The notes under the pieces were generated by a model, which was not told where the DNA came from, made no database searches, and saw only the letters and a program-made list of their open reading frames with translations. A stretch of 15,582 nucleotides of DNA, from contig URWW01000040.1 in the NCBI GenBank assembly GCA_900551665.1, positions 1 to 15,582 on the forward strand, in the 5' to 3' direction. The translations under genes were made by a program, and so were the position numbers. The DNA comes from an uncultured Collinsella sp. (GTDB lineage: Bacteria; Actinomycetota; Coriobacteriia; Coriobacteriales; Coriobacteriaceae). Below, piece by piece: positions 6,445-14,737 of the stretch (positions within the stretch are counted from its first letter, which is position 1; every line of letters starts with the position of its first letter).

Positions 6445-9039
6445 ATGAAACGTTCCGACATCCAGTCCGAACTCATACGTTCGTTCGGCCAGATGGACCC
6501 TTCCCAGGGCGGCGCCGTCATTGTGTGGCACGACCCCGAGGGCGAGTTTGAAGAGACGCTCGACGAGCTCGAGCTCCCTGGTATCGAAGTCATTCGTGAG
6601 CAGGAAAACCATGCGTTCGAACTCAAGTGCACCATGAATGAGGACCTTGCGGGTCGCTCGATCCTGCTATACCGCAAGCGCTCGCGCACGCTCGAGGGAG
6701 ACTGGCTCGCCGATATCGAGATGCGTGCGGAGCGATTCTCCGCCGACTACGCCTCGGTCCAGCTCCGCGAGATCAACGCTGAGGATACGCCCGAGATGCG
6801 CGCTCTCTTGGCGGAGCACAAAGCGCTCCTCTCCAAAAAGCGCACCGTCAAGCGCCTCTGCGCTCTTCGCGCCTCCTACACCGATCCCAAGCAGGTCGAA
6901 GCCGCCCTGATCGCCGCCATCGTCGAGACCGACTCCCTCGACCCCGCCAACATCCTGCGCACCTGGCTGCTGGGCATCGAGGGCGAGGCGTGCGAGCACC
7001 TGACTGAGGCACTCGAAAAGAACGGACTGCTCGAGACCTTTGCCACGATAATCCACGCTTGGACCGGGTTCGAGGGCGATATCACCGATGAGGCGGAGCT
7101 CTCGCAGCACATCCTGCTCAGCTGCGCCGCGCCGCACCTCGGCGAGACCGCGCTGAGCAGCCTGAGTGCGCGGTTCAACGTCAACGCCGCTCGCTTTTGC
7201 AACGACCTCTACGAGACCTGGCTCCGTTCAAACAATGGAGCGGGAATCGACACCCTGCGCGAAGCCTGCCTCAATGTGGAAGACGCCTACGCGCTCCCCA
7301 GCCTACTCGACGCCGCACCAACGGAGACGCTCCTGCAGTGCGACACGTTCCCCTGCATCGACGCGACGATCCTGGAGCGCCTCATCGCGGAGGTCGCTCA
7401 ACCCGATGGGGATTACCAGCGCATCCTGGCGCACGCGGCCGAACGTCGCTCCCACGTGTGGTATCGCGACTTTGAAGTGTACTACCGCGCCGTGACCGCC
7501 GCCGCACACATGCAGGATATGCACTGTTCATGCGCAGGCGCGATCGATGCAGGCACGCCCAAGGAGATCTGGAACGCATACACCAGCGATCTCTGCAGCA
7601 TGGACCGCTGGTATCGCGAGTTCAACGAATCGCTTGCCACCGCACTCAAACGCAGCTGCTATGGCTTGGACGACGCCCTCAAAAGCTGCAGCGCCTCGAT
7701 CGAGGCCCTCTACAAGAATTGGTTCCTGCGCGAACTTTCGAAGCGCTGGCTCTCCGCATGCGCGGAAGACCTGTCTGCAAAGGGCCATGCGAGCGGGATT
7801 CCCCTGCAGCTCGATTTTGATATGGCCGAGGTCGGCCCGCTCACGCGCACGACAAAACGCGCGTGGGTCATCGTGTCCGATGCGCTGCGTTACGAGGTTG
7901 CCCAGGAGCTCGGCGAGGTCATCCAACACGAAACCCGCTGCGCTTGCGAACTGGACGCCATGCAATCGGTGTTTCCCTCGATCACAAAATGCGGCATGTC
8001 GGCCCTGCTCCCCGCAGGCACCTTCCGCATGGAGCAGGGGGCGGGCGGGCTCGATGTGCTTGTCGACGGCTCCATTGCCGCGGGTACCGCCGCGCGCGGC
8101 AATCAGCTCGCTACCCAGTACCCCGGAGCGGTCGCCGTTCAATACAGCGAGTTTATCAATCAGATGACCTCCTCCGAGCGCAAGGAGCTCGTAGCGGACG
8201 CGCCGCTCGTATACATCTACCACAACACCATCGACGCCATGGGCGATAAGCCCATAAGTGAAGCGAAGACCTTCGAGGCGTGCCGCGATGCGATTCTCGA
8301 GCTCAAGGCCCTGGTCGAGCGCCTCGTGCGAGAGCAGAAGGCCTCCAATATCATCATCACCGCCGACCATGGCTTCCTTTACACCGCCGAGCCGCTCGAC
8401 GAGCACGAGAGCGCGAGTATTTCGAATATCGACGGCGAGGTTGTAGAGTACGGGCGGCGCCACGCGGTCGCGCGCACCGGAGCGACCTCGCAAGCCTTCC
8501 TTGAGGTGGCACTGCCCTCCGACACCCTAACGGGCTTTTGCCCGCGCGAATGCGTGCGCATCAAGATGGGAGGCGGCGGCAACAATTTCGTTCACGGTGG
8601 ATTCACGCTGCAGGAATGTTGCGTCCCCGTACTTCGCTGCTCGGTCAAACGCAAGGGTGCGCGCGGCTACGTGGAGACAACACCCGCGTCGATCTCGCTC
8701 ATCACCGAGCTTGGCACCATCACCAACGGCATGTTCAGCGTGGACATCCTGCAAGATACCCCGGTTGGCGCCAGCACCTCTCCCTCCACGTACGAGGTGT
8801 TCGTTGGCGATGCGGCCCATACGCCCATCACGAACATCGCAACCGTGGTTGCCGACCGCACCGACGAGGACGCACGAGCGCGCACCAGCCATCTGCAGTT
8901 CACCATCAAGCCCGGCGTAGATACAGATGAGCAGACGATGTACGCGCTGTACGCGCGCGACGTCCAAACCAAGCAGATCCAAAACCTTCGCCCGCTCAAG
9001 ATCAGCATCGCCTTCGCACCGCTCGACTTTGGGTTCTAA
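6445..9039 (+). CDS. pglZ: BREX-1 alkaline-phosphatase-fold protein PglZ
   Basis: Full-length at 864 residues, the usual size for BREX type 1 PglZ. It opens with the family-type stretch GGAVIVWHDPEGEFEETLDEL (split here for reading: GGAVIVWHD, then PEGEFEE), and has the phosphatase-superfamily core: VIVSDALRYEVA (475-486), PSITKCGMSALLP (511-523), YHNTIDAMGD (592-601), IIITADHGFLY (636-646) and NNFVHGGFTLQECCVPVL (713-730). The Asp/His positions in SDALRYE and ADHGF are the expected metal-site residues and are intact. PglZ is essential for BREX phage defence and works with PglX; its exact chemistry is unresolved. The start ATG follows TAGGAG, which includes the stop codon of the preceding gene, so translation is probably coupled. 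The gene is followed by the repeat/terminator region, not by brxL as in canonical type 1 loci. Confidence 0.95.
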   Translation: MKRSDIQSELIRSFGQMDPSQGGAVIVWHDPEGEFEETLDELELPGIEVIREQENHAFELKCTMNEDLAGRSILLYRKRSRTLEGDWLADIEMRAERFSADYASVQLREINAEDTPEMRALLAEHKALLSKKRTVKRLCALRASYTDPKQVEAALIAAIVETDSLDPANILRTWLLGIEGEACEHLTEALEKNGLLETFATIIHAWTGFEGDITDEAELSQHILLSCAAPHLGETALSSLSARFNVNAARFCNDLYETWLRSNNGAGIDTLREACLNVEDAYALPSLLDAAPTETLLQCDTFPCIDATILERLIAEVAQPDGDYQRILAHAAERRSHVWYRDFEVYYRAVTAAAHMQDMHCSCAGAIDAGTPKEIWNAYTSDLCSMDRWYREFNESLATALKRSCYGLDDALKSCSASIEALYKNWFLRELSKRWLSACAEDLSAKGHASGIPLQLDFDMAEVGPLTRTTKRAWVIVSDALRYEVAQELGEVIQHETRCACELDAMQSVFPSITKCGMSALLPAGTFRMEQGAGGLDVLVDGSIAAGTAARGNQLATQYPGAVAVQYSEFINQMTSSERKELVADAPLVYIYHNTIDAMGDKPISEAKTFEACRDAILELKALVERLVREQKASNIIITADHGFLYTAEPLDEHESASISNIDGEVVEYGRRHAVARTGATSQAFLEVALPSDTLTGFCPRECVRIKMGGGGNNFVHGGFTLQECCVPVLRCSVKRKGARGYVETTPASISLITELGTITNGMFSVDILQDTPVGASTSPSTYEVFVGDAAHTPITNIATVVADRTDEDARARTSHLQFTIKPGVDTDEQTMYALYARDVQTKQIQNLRPLKISIAFAPLDFGF

Positions 9040-9040
9040 C

Positions 9041-9203
9041 GTCTCATTTGGGTCTCATTTGGGGACAGGTACAAATTGCAACATTCGCAATAGGCCAAAA
9101 GACAATCAGCCGGGGGCAATGCCTCCGGCTGTTTTGCATTGGGCATCGAGCTTGAAGCCTCAGCCCAAAAGGTCTCAATTTGTACCTGTCCCCATTTGAG
9201 ACG
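9041..9203. repeat. REP/BIME-like inverted-repeat element between pglZ and rsmB
   Basis: The left arm contains GGGGACAGGTACAAATTG (9061-9078) and the right arm its perfect 18-bp complement (9176-9193). The pairing extends imperfectly outward through GTCTCATTT (9052-9060) and ATTTGAGAC (9194-9202). The left end also has an 11-bp tandem duplication GTCTCATTTGG (9041-9051 and 9052-9062). The arms enclose a central GC-rich hairpin. Long palindromic units carrying GGGGACAGG are typical of REP elements mobilised by REP-associated tyrosine transposases, but no transposase is in the window, so that link is inferred. The element starts 1 bp after the pglZ stop and ends 7 bp before the rsmB stop. Confidence 0.75.
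9108..9136 (+). terminator. Intrinsic terminator after pglZ (possibly bidirectional)
   Basis: AGCCGGGGGC (9108-9117) pairs with GCCTCCGGCT (9121-9130) over 10 positions with one G-U pair and a 3-nt loop, followed by GTTTTG. On the minus strand the hairpin is followed by GATTGTCTTTT, so it may also end the rsmB transcript. Both U-tracts are short, so efficiency is uncertain. Confidence 0.65.
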
Positions 9204-9210
9204 TGGCGAC

Positions 9211-10647
9211 TTAGACGCGGATGAAGCGGGCGCAGAAGTGGCCGTCGAAACCGCCCTGGTGCGGGCAGCTCTGGAAGGTCCCGATCGGAATCTCGTGTGC
9301 GGCGATGTCCTCGACAGCGCCCGAATACGCGGGACCAGCAGCGGCAAGGGCGTCGGACAGCGGCATGGGGGCAAAACCTTCCCCTTCCGGCGACCCAAGG
9401 AACTGGGTGACCACATGGCTGTTCTCGGCACGCAGCACCGAACACGTCGCGTAGATGAGCTGCCCGCCCGCACCGACGCGGCACGCAGCCTCGCGCAGCA
9501 ACTCAAGCTGAAGCTCGGGCAAGTCGCGATCGCACTCCTGAGGCGTGAGTCGCCAGGGGATCTCCCCATGGCGGCGCATGGTGCCCGTACCCGAGCACGG
9601 CGCATCCACAAACACGGTGTCGAACAGCGCGGTTTCACCCTGCTGCTCGTCATACGCGGCAAGACACGCGTCTAAGTCGGTGGCATCACCCGCGGCCGTA
9701 AAGATCTCCCCCAGCCCCGAGCACTCGATGCGCTGCGCATTCGCCTGGCATTTACCCTCGTACAAGTCGAGCGCAACATGCTCGTGATCAAGATTTCGGC
9801 GTTCGGCATGGGCGAGCATCATGAACGTCTTGGTGCCGCGACCGGCGCCAATCTCAAGGCAAGACCCCTCGCGCGCAACCGCGGCGGCAATGAGCTGCGC
9901 GTGATAATCGGAGGCGACGGCATCCGCATGCGCAAAGGCATTCGAACGCACAAGCTCGCTCACGCGGTCGACCGCGTACGCGCCGGGAAGCCCCAACGAT
10001 CGAGCGCCATCGGCGGCAAGGGCATCTTCTACGGCTTCGGAGCGCAACGGATTGACCTGCACCGCGATGGGAGCAGGCTCGAGCTGACACGCGAACATGG
10101 CTTGCGCGCGCTCTTCCCCCAGCGAGTCGACAATCCTGCGCACGAGCCATGTGGGCAGGCCGGCGCGACGGGCGCACGACACCATCGCGCGATGCTGCTC
10201 GGAAGCATCCTCGGCAGCAAGGAAGGAAACCGCCCTTTCCGCTACGCGCCGCAACACCGCATTGGCGAGGCCGGCGGCCCCATGAGCGCACATGCGCGCG
10301 AGTTCCACGGCCTGGCTCACCGCGACCTGCGGCGAAGTCCCCAGGTAGAGCAGCTCATACGCACCAATACGCAGCGCATCGCGCACGTCGGCCGTAAGCG
10401 AGCGCGGATCGTCGAGCACACTGTTGAGGGCGTCGTCCAAGCAACCGCTGCAACCCGTGACACCCAGTGCGAGGCGACGCGCAAAGGCGGCATCGCGCGT
10501 GTCGAGCGAAGCAGATGCGCAGGCGTCGGCGGCGAGCTCGCGAGCATAGCGCCCCGACTCGCGGGCGGCGATCAAAATACGCAGGGCAACAAGGCGCCCC
10601 GGAGACAGTTTGGCCGTCTTACTCAAGGCAACCCCATGCCCCGTCAT
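9211..10647 (-). CDS. rsmB: 16S rRNA (cytosine-C5)-methyltransferase RsmB/Sun family
   Basis: With the ATG at 10647 the protein has 478 residues. The N-terminal third is a NusB-like helical domain (PGRLVALRIL, ALGVTG, DALRIGAYELLYL). The C-terminal part is a SAM-dependent RNA m5C methyltransferase: motif IV VDAPCSGTGTMRR (Cys near 351), motif VI IYATCSVLRAEN (the catalytic TCS Cys near 402), and the C-terminal GGFDGHFCARF. SAM-binding motif I reads EIGAGRGTKT instead of the usual CAAPGGKT form. The expected substrate is C967 of 16S rRNA (E. coli numbering). The start overlaps the fmt end by 29 nt; an alternative TTG at 10626 would overlap by only 8 nt, and neither has a strong ribosome-binding site. 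It is the last gene of the metK-priA-def-fmt-rsmB cluster. Confidence 0.9.
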   Translation of the reverse strand: MTGHGVALSKTAKLSPGRLVALRILIAARESGRYARELAADACASASLDTRDAAFARRLALGVTGCSGCLDDALNSVLDDPRSLTADVRDALRIGAYELLYLGTSPQVAVSQAVELARMCAHGAAGLANAVLRRVAERAVSFLAAEDASEQHRAMVSCARRAGLPTWLVRRIVDSLGEERAQAMFACQLEPAPIAVQVNPLRSEAVEDALAADGARSLGLPGAYAVDRVSELVRSNAFAHADAVASDYHAQLIAAAVAREGSCLEIGAGRGTKTFMMLAHAERRNLDHEHVALDLYEGKCQANAQRIECSGLGEIFTAAGDATDLDACLAAYDEQQGETALFDTVFVDAPCSGTGTMRRHGEIPWRLTPQECDRDLPELQLELLREAACRVGAGGQLIYATCSVLRAENSHVVTQFLGSPEGEGFAPMPLSDALAAAGPAYSGAVEDIAAHEIPIGTFQSCPHQGGFDGHFCARFIRV

Positions 10648-11545
10648 CCTCACGCTGGCCGGCGGCCCAGGACTTGGCGTCCATCTCGCGCTTACCATCC
10701 GGCTTGATCGAGATGAGTTCAAACGAGCCATCGGCGCAACCCAAATAGACACGCCCGCCCTTCACGGTGAACGAGCTGGCTGCCGCACTGGGCGAGGCGG
10801 CATCAGCGGCTGCGGCGCGCATCACGCGCACGGGCTTGCCGGCGATCACGCAGCGCGCGGGCGCGGCGTTGGAGGAGGCCATAACGCGACGGATGTTCTC
10901 CAGGACCCCGGCGGCCGGATCGAGGCGCAGCTCCGCCTTGGCGATCTTGGCGGCATGCGTCACGAGCGAGTCGTCCTGCTCGGTCCAGACGGCCGAACCG
11001 TCCGCGATGGCAGGCAGCGTGCTCACCAGCAAATCGCCGCCGAGCTCGGCCAGCTCGGCCGTCAACTCGTCGGCGGACTTACCGGGGACCGCACAACTCG
11101 CCTGGGCGCAATACGCACCCGTGTCCACGCCGTGGCCGATACGCATGATGGACACGCCGGTCTCGGCATCGCCCTCCAGAATGGAGCGCTGGATGGGAGC
11201 CGCACCACGCCAACGCGGCAGCAGCGAGGCATGAACGTTCACGCAGCCCAAAGGAGCCATGGTGAGTACCTCGTCGGGCAGGATGCAGCCGTAGGCGGCA
11301 ACGCAAAAGATCTCGGCCTCGGCGGCGCGCAGGGCGTCGAGGACCTCGGGCGTCATGCGATTGGCCTCCATCACGGGCAAGCCGAGCTCGAGTGCCGCCT
11401 CCTTCACCGGTGACGGCTCGAGCTTCTTGCCGCGCGAGCGCACGGCGTCCGGACGCGTGAGCACCAGGGCAACCTTGTGAGCCGCGGCGAGCTTACGCAG
11501 GGACGGAACGGCAAAGGCGGGCGTACCCATAAAGACGACGCGCAT
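10619..11545 (-). CDS. fmt: Methionyl-tRNA formyltransferase
   Basis: Formylates Met-tRNA(fMet) using 10-formyltetrahydrofolate, to allow initiation. The 308-residue length is normal. The start ATG at 11545 gives the family N-terminus MRVVFMGTPAFAVPSL. The formyl-transferase signature NVHASLLPRWRGAAPIQ (103-119) supplies catalytic Asn103 and His105, and HGVDTGAY supplies Asp141. The tRNA-recognition loop is visible as SRGKKLEPSPVK (37-48), and a C-terminal beta-barrel domain occupies about 205-300. It follows def by 2 nt, its GGAG ribosome-binding site lying inside the end of def, so the two are translationally linked. That pairing makes sense because Def removes the formyl group that Fmt adds. 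Confidence 0.96.
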   Translation of the reverse strand: MRVVFMGTPAFAVPSLRKLAAAHKVALVLTRPDAVRSRGKKLEPSPVKEAALELGLPVMEANRMTPEVLDALRAAEAEIFCVAAYGCILPDEVLTMAPLGCVNVHASLLPRWRGAAPIQRSILEGDAETGVSIMRIGHGVDTGAYCAQASCAVPGKSADELTAELAELGGDLLVSTLPAIADGSAVWTEQDDSLVTHAAKIAKAELRLDPAAGVLENIRRVMASSNAAPARCVIAGKPVRVMRAAAADAASPSAAASSFTVKGGRVYLGCADGSFELISIKPDGKREMDAKSWAAGQREDDGAWGCLE

Positions 11546-11547
11546 GG

Positions 11548-12084
11548 CTACTCCGTCTCGCCGGGCTTGGCGCCGCGGGCGAGCGCGTCCTGGTACTGCC
11601 TCATAGCGTGCATGCGCTGCTGAGGAAGCAGGCGCTCGAACATCGTCTTGCCGTGCAGATGGTCGATCTCGTGCTGCAGGCACACGCAGAACAGGTCGCC
11701 GGCGGCCTCATAGCGAATGCACTCGCCATCGAGGTTGTAGGCCTCGACCACCACGTGATCGGGACGGCGAATCTCGCAATTGATGCCCGGGATGGACAGG
11801 CAGCCCTCGTTGTAGGGCACGAGGTTGTCGGACTGCTCCACGATCACGGGGTTGATGAGGACGTAGGGGTCGTAATCCTTCTCGGAGGTGTACTCGGTGT
11901 CCACGATGGCTAGCTGGATGGTCTCGCCCACCTGCGGGGCGGCCAGGCCACAGCCGCCGTTCTCGAACATCTGGACCTTCATGCGCTCAACCAGGGCGCG
12001 AAGGTCGGAATTGATCTCCTCGACCTCGGCGCACTCCTGGCGCAGACGCGGGTCCGGCGACAGAACGATACCGTTGATCTCCAT
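11548..12084 (-). CDS. def: Peptide deformylase
   Basis: A metalloenzyme that removes the N-formyl group from nascent proteins. It has 178 residues, starting at ATG 12084 behind AAGGAAG; an in-frame ATG 42 nt further upstream adds residues not typical of the family and lacks that site. All three signature motifs are present: GCGLAAPQ (44-51), EGCLS (93-97, Cys95 metal ligand) and QHEIDH (137-142, His138, Glu139 and His142). Motif 1 has Cys where most homologues have Val/Ile (GVGLAAPQ), a mild variation. It is the first of the closely packed def-fmt-rsmB trio and may have its own promoter in the 117-nt gap after priA. Confidence 0.96.
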   Translation of the reverse strand: MEINGIVLSPDPRLRQECAEVEEINSDLRALVERMKVQMFENGGCGLAAPQVGETIQLAIVDTEYTSEKDYDPYVLINPVIVEQSDNLVPYNEGCLSIPGINCEIRRPDHVVVEAYNLDGECIRYEAAGDLFCVCLQHEIDHLHGKTMFERLLPQQRMHAMRQYQDALARGAKPGETE

Positions 12085-12131
12085 GGTCTTCCTTTCGTAC
12101 GCGGGCGCAAACCCGCACGTATTCACCGTGT

Positions 12132-12140
12132 TCTATAGTA
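12132..12140 (-). promoter_or_regulatory. Possible -10 element upstream of def
   Basis: The 117-nt gap between priA and def has a lone AT-rich patch reading TACTATAGA on the minus strand, 48 nt before the def ATG. No clear -35 is present. A small 5-bp hairpin (GCGGG/CCCGC, 12101-12116) lies between it and the def ribosome-binding site. Weak evidence for an internal promoter of def-fmt-rsmB; no terminator for priA is visible here. Confidence 0.25.
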
Positions 12141-12201
12141 CCCGCATTGCCCGCCGAGGTGATGGGCGATATGTGCGCGCGAAGCATCTCCACCGGCGCC
12201 G

Positions 12202-14727
12202 CTACATGAGGTCGTAGGCGTCGACGTCGACGGCGATGCTCACGCCGGGACGCGTGCCGGCGCGCGAGACCGCCGCGGAAAGAGCCCCGGATAGGTCGCA
12301 GTTGAGCGGAGCCTTGACGACGATGTGGAAACGATACCGGTCCTTGGCCCGCTCGATCACACACGGCGTGGGGCCCAAAATCTGCGGGCGGCTCAGCAGC
12401 TCGCAAGACGAAAACTCAACGCCGGCACTCCCCGTCTCGACCACCGGGCGCAGCATGGGCGCCGCGTCCAAGCCAAACTCGACACGCAGTTCCTCTGCAA
12501 TGCGCATGACCAGACCTCGAGCCGCGCGCTCATCTTTGCCCCACACCAGCACGTTGGCGAGCCGCACATACGGCGGGTACAGGGCCTCACGGCGCATGCC
12601 AAGGTCGTGCTCCGTGAACACAGAGCGGTCGTGCGTCTTGACCGCGCGGATGACCGGCTCATCGGGCAGGTACGTCTGGATGATCACGCGACCCGGGTCC
12701 TCTCCGCGACCGGCGCGACCGGCAACCTGTTCGAGCAGATCGAACGCGCGCTCCCCCGCACGAAAATCGGGCATCTTGAGGGCGTAGTCGGCGTTGATCA
12801 CGCCCACGAGCGTCACCTCGGGAAAATCAAGGCCCTTGGCGATCATCTGCGTGCCGAGCAGAACCGCGCACTCGGCGGCGTCGAACTGCTCGAGCAGCTT
12901 TTGATGCGCGCCCTTGGTGCGCGTCGAATCGGCGTCCATACGAATCACCGCCACGTCCTCGGGCAACAGCGCTCGCAGGGCGTCCTCAACCTGCTGGGTT
13001 CCCAGCCCCATTTTGGCGAGGTAACGACTCCCACACTTGGGGCAAGCGCTGCCGTACTCGGGGTACGGCCGCACGCGATACGAGGAACCGCAGGTGTGAC
13101 ACTCGAGCGTGTGGGTGCGCTCATGGTAGGTGAGCGCCGTGGAGCAGTGTTTGCACGTGGGAACGCACCCGCACTCCCGGCACATGAGGAAGCTCGCAAA
13201 CCCACGTCGGTTATGGAGCAGCACGGCCTTTTGGCGCCTCTCCACGACCTCGTCGAGCGCATCGAGCAGGGGCTTCGAGAAAATCGAACGGCTGCCGGAG
13301 GCGAACTCGCGCCTCAGGTCGGCAACGATGACCTCGGGAAGGCGCGCCGTACCGGGGCGCTCGGGCATCTCGACCCGGGTCCAGCGGGCACCCCCGTGGC
13401 CACCGGCCTCACAGCGTGCGAGCGCCTCGGCCGACGGCGTGGCGGACCCCAGCACAAGGGCGCACCCATGGAGCTGCGCCAACTTGGCAGCCACCTCGCG
13501 CGCGTGGTAGCGCGGACTGCTTCCTTGCTTGTAGCTCTGCTCATGCTCCTCGTCGATGACGATGAGGCCGAGGTCGGCAAGCGGACAGAAAAGCGCCGAG
13601 CGCGCGCCCACCACCACGCGGGCCGCACCCGAGCGAACCATATCCCACTGGTCGAGGCGCTCACCCGCGGAAAGGCGCGAGTGAAACACCGCCACCGCGT
13701 CGCCGAAACGCGAGCGGAAGCGACCCACAGTCTGCGCCGTGAGCGAGATCTCGGGCACGAGCACGCAGGCCGAGCGACCATGCGCCAGAACGCGCTCGAT
13801 GGCGGCCAGATACACCTCGGTCTTGCCGGAGCCGGTCACACCGTCCACCAGGACCACGTCACCGGACGCGGCCTCGGTCGCCCGCGCAATCGCGGCGAGG
13901 GCGTTTTGCTGTCCGGCAGTGAGCTCTTTGGGAGCAGATGCGTTCGCGGAGGAAAGCGTGGTGGAGCCCTCGCATCCGCGCCAACTGCGGCGCTCCTCCA
14001 CCGTCACCACGCCGCGCTTCTCGAGCGAGCGAATCGTGGCGGACAGGTCGCCGTTCATGAGATTGAGTTCGCGCGTGGTGACCGGTCCGCAGGAAAGCGC
14101 ATCGATGAGCTGGCGCTGGCGCACCGCGCGCTCGGCGGGCTCGAACGAGCGGCCCTCCTCGGTAAGGCTCACCCAACGCACGGTAACGGACGTGACGGTC
14201 GGCGGTTCATACACATACGAGCCATCTTCCCGCCGCACGACCTTGCCGGCACCGCCCGGGGGCAGCAGCAGGCGCAGGCACTCGGAAAGCGGTGCCACAT
14301 ATTCGCGGCTCATCCAAAACGCGAGCTCGGCAGAGGCGGCAGAGAACGCCGGGGCGGCAACGACCTCGCGCACAGGCTTGATGCGGGACGGCTCGAGACC
14401 CTCCGCACCCGGGAGCTTTCCCAGCGACTCGGAGCGAGCGACAACGTACCCCGCCTCGACGCGCCGACCAAACGGAACGAGAACCGTGGCGCCCACCTGG
14501 CAGGCCTCATTCAGGGCGAGGGGCACCCCATACGCAAAGGGCTCGGACAGCGCCCGCGCCGGGATGTCGATCACCGCGGAGACGTAGCCCAAAACGGGCG
14601 CGGACACTACCGGCGCCCCACCTCCCTCGGGCGCGGCGCCTCCCAGGGGGCAAAGGGCGCCCGCTTGCGCAGACGCCCCCTGATCGGCCGTATTCAGTTC
14701 GGGAAAGAGCGAATCCTGGCCCCTCAT
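12202..14727 (-). CDS. priA: Primosomal protein N' (replication restart helicase PriA)
   Basis: An 841-residue SF2 helicase that recognises stalled forks and reloads the replisome. It has an N-terminal 3'-DNA-end binding region (VIDIPARALSEPFAYGVP) and Walker A GVTGSGKTE (296-304). VIDEEHEQSYKQ follows, with DEEH at 392-395. The zinc-binding Cys cluster (CRECG, CKHC, CHTCG and CPKCG, about 516-565) is inserted between the helicase lobes. Motifs GTQMIAKGLDFP (625-636) and QVAGRAGRG (667-675) complete it. With Walker A and DEEH intact, helicase activity is expected, unlike the PriA-like proteins of some actinobacteria that have lost these motifs. It is longer than the usual 700 or so because of an Ala/Gly-rich tail before residue 45 and a longer middle region. 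Start ATG 14727 lies 10 nt after the metK stop; no clear ribosome-binding site is seen, so it probably depends on metK translation. Confidence 0.95.
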   Translation of the reverse strand: MRGQDSLFPELNTADQGASAQAGALCPLGGAAPEGGGAPVVSAPVLGYVSAVIDIPARALSEPFAYGVPLALNEACQVGATVLVPFGRRVEAGYVVARSESLGKLPGAEGLEPSRIKPVREVVAAPAFSAASAELAFWMSREYVAPLSECLRLLLPPGGAGKVVRREDGSYVYEPPTVTSVTVRWVSLTEEGRSFEPAERAVRQRQLIDALSCGPVTTRELNLMNGDLSATIRSLEKRGVVTVEERRSWRGCEGSTTLSSANASAPKELTAGQQNALAAIARATEAASGDVVLVDGVTGSGKTEVYLAAIERVLAHGRSACVLVPEISLTAQTVGRFRSRFGDAVAVFHSRLSAGERLDQWDMVRSGAARVVVGARSALFCPLADLGLIVIDEEHEQSYKQGSSPRYHAREVAAKLAQLHGCALVLGSATPSAEALARCEAGGHGGARWTRVEMPERPGTARLPEVIVADLRREFASGSRSIFSKPLLDALDEVVERRQKAVLLHNRRGFASFLMCRECGCVPTCKHCSTALTYHERTHTLECHTCGSSYRVRPYPEYGSACPKCGSRYLAKMGLGTQQVEDALRALLPEDVAVIRMDADSTRTKGAHQKLLEQFDAAECAVLLGTQMIAKGLDFPEVTLVGVINADYALKMPDFRAGERAFDLLEQVAGRAGRGEDPGRVIIQTYLPDEPVIRAVKTHDRSVFTEHDLGMRREALYPPYVRLANVLVWGKDERAARGLVMRIAEELRVEFGLDAAPMLRPVVETGSAGVEFSSCELLSRPQILGPTPCVIERAKDRYRFHIVVKAPLNCDLSGALSAAVSRAGTRPGVSIAVDVDAYDLM

Positions 14728-14737
14728 GCGAAATTGG

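Noticed and set aside
9041..9203. The repeat element as a CRISPR array or full insertion sequence.
   Set aside because: Only one inverted pair with no regular direct repeats and spacers, and no transposase frame between the arms.
12101..12116. Hairpin GCGGG/CCCGC upstream of def as a terminator for priA.
   Set aside because: Only 5 bp and not followed by a T-run in either direction.
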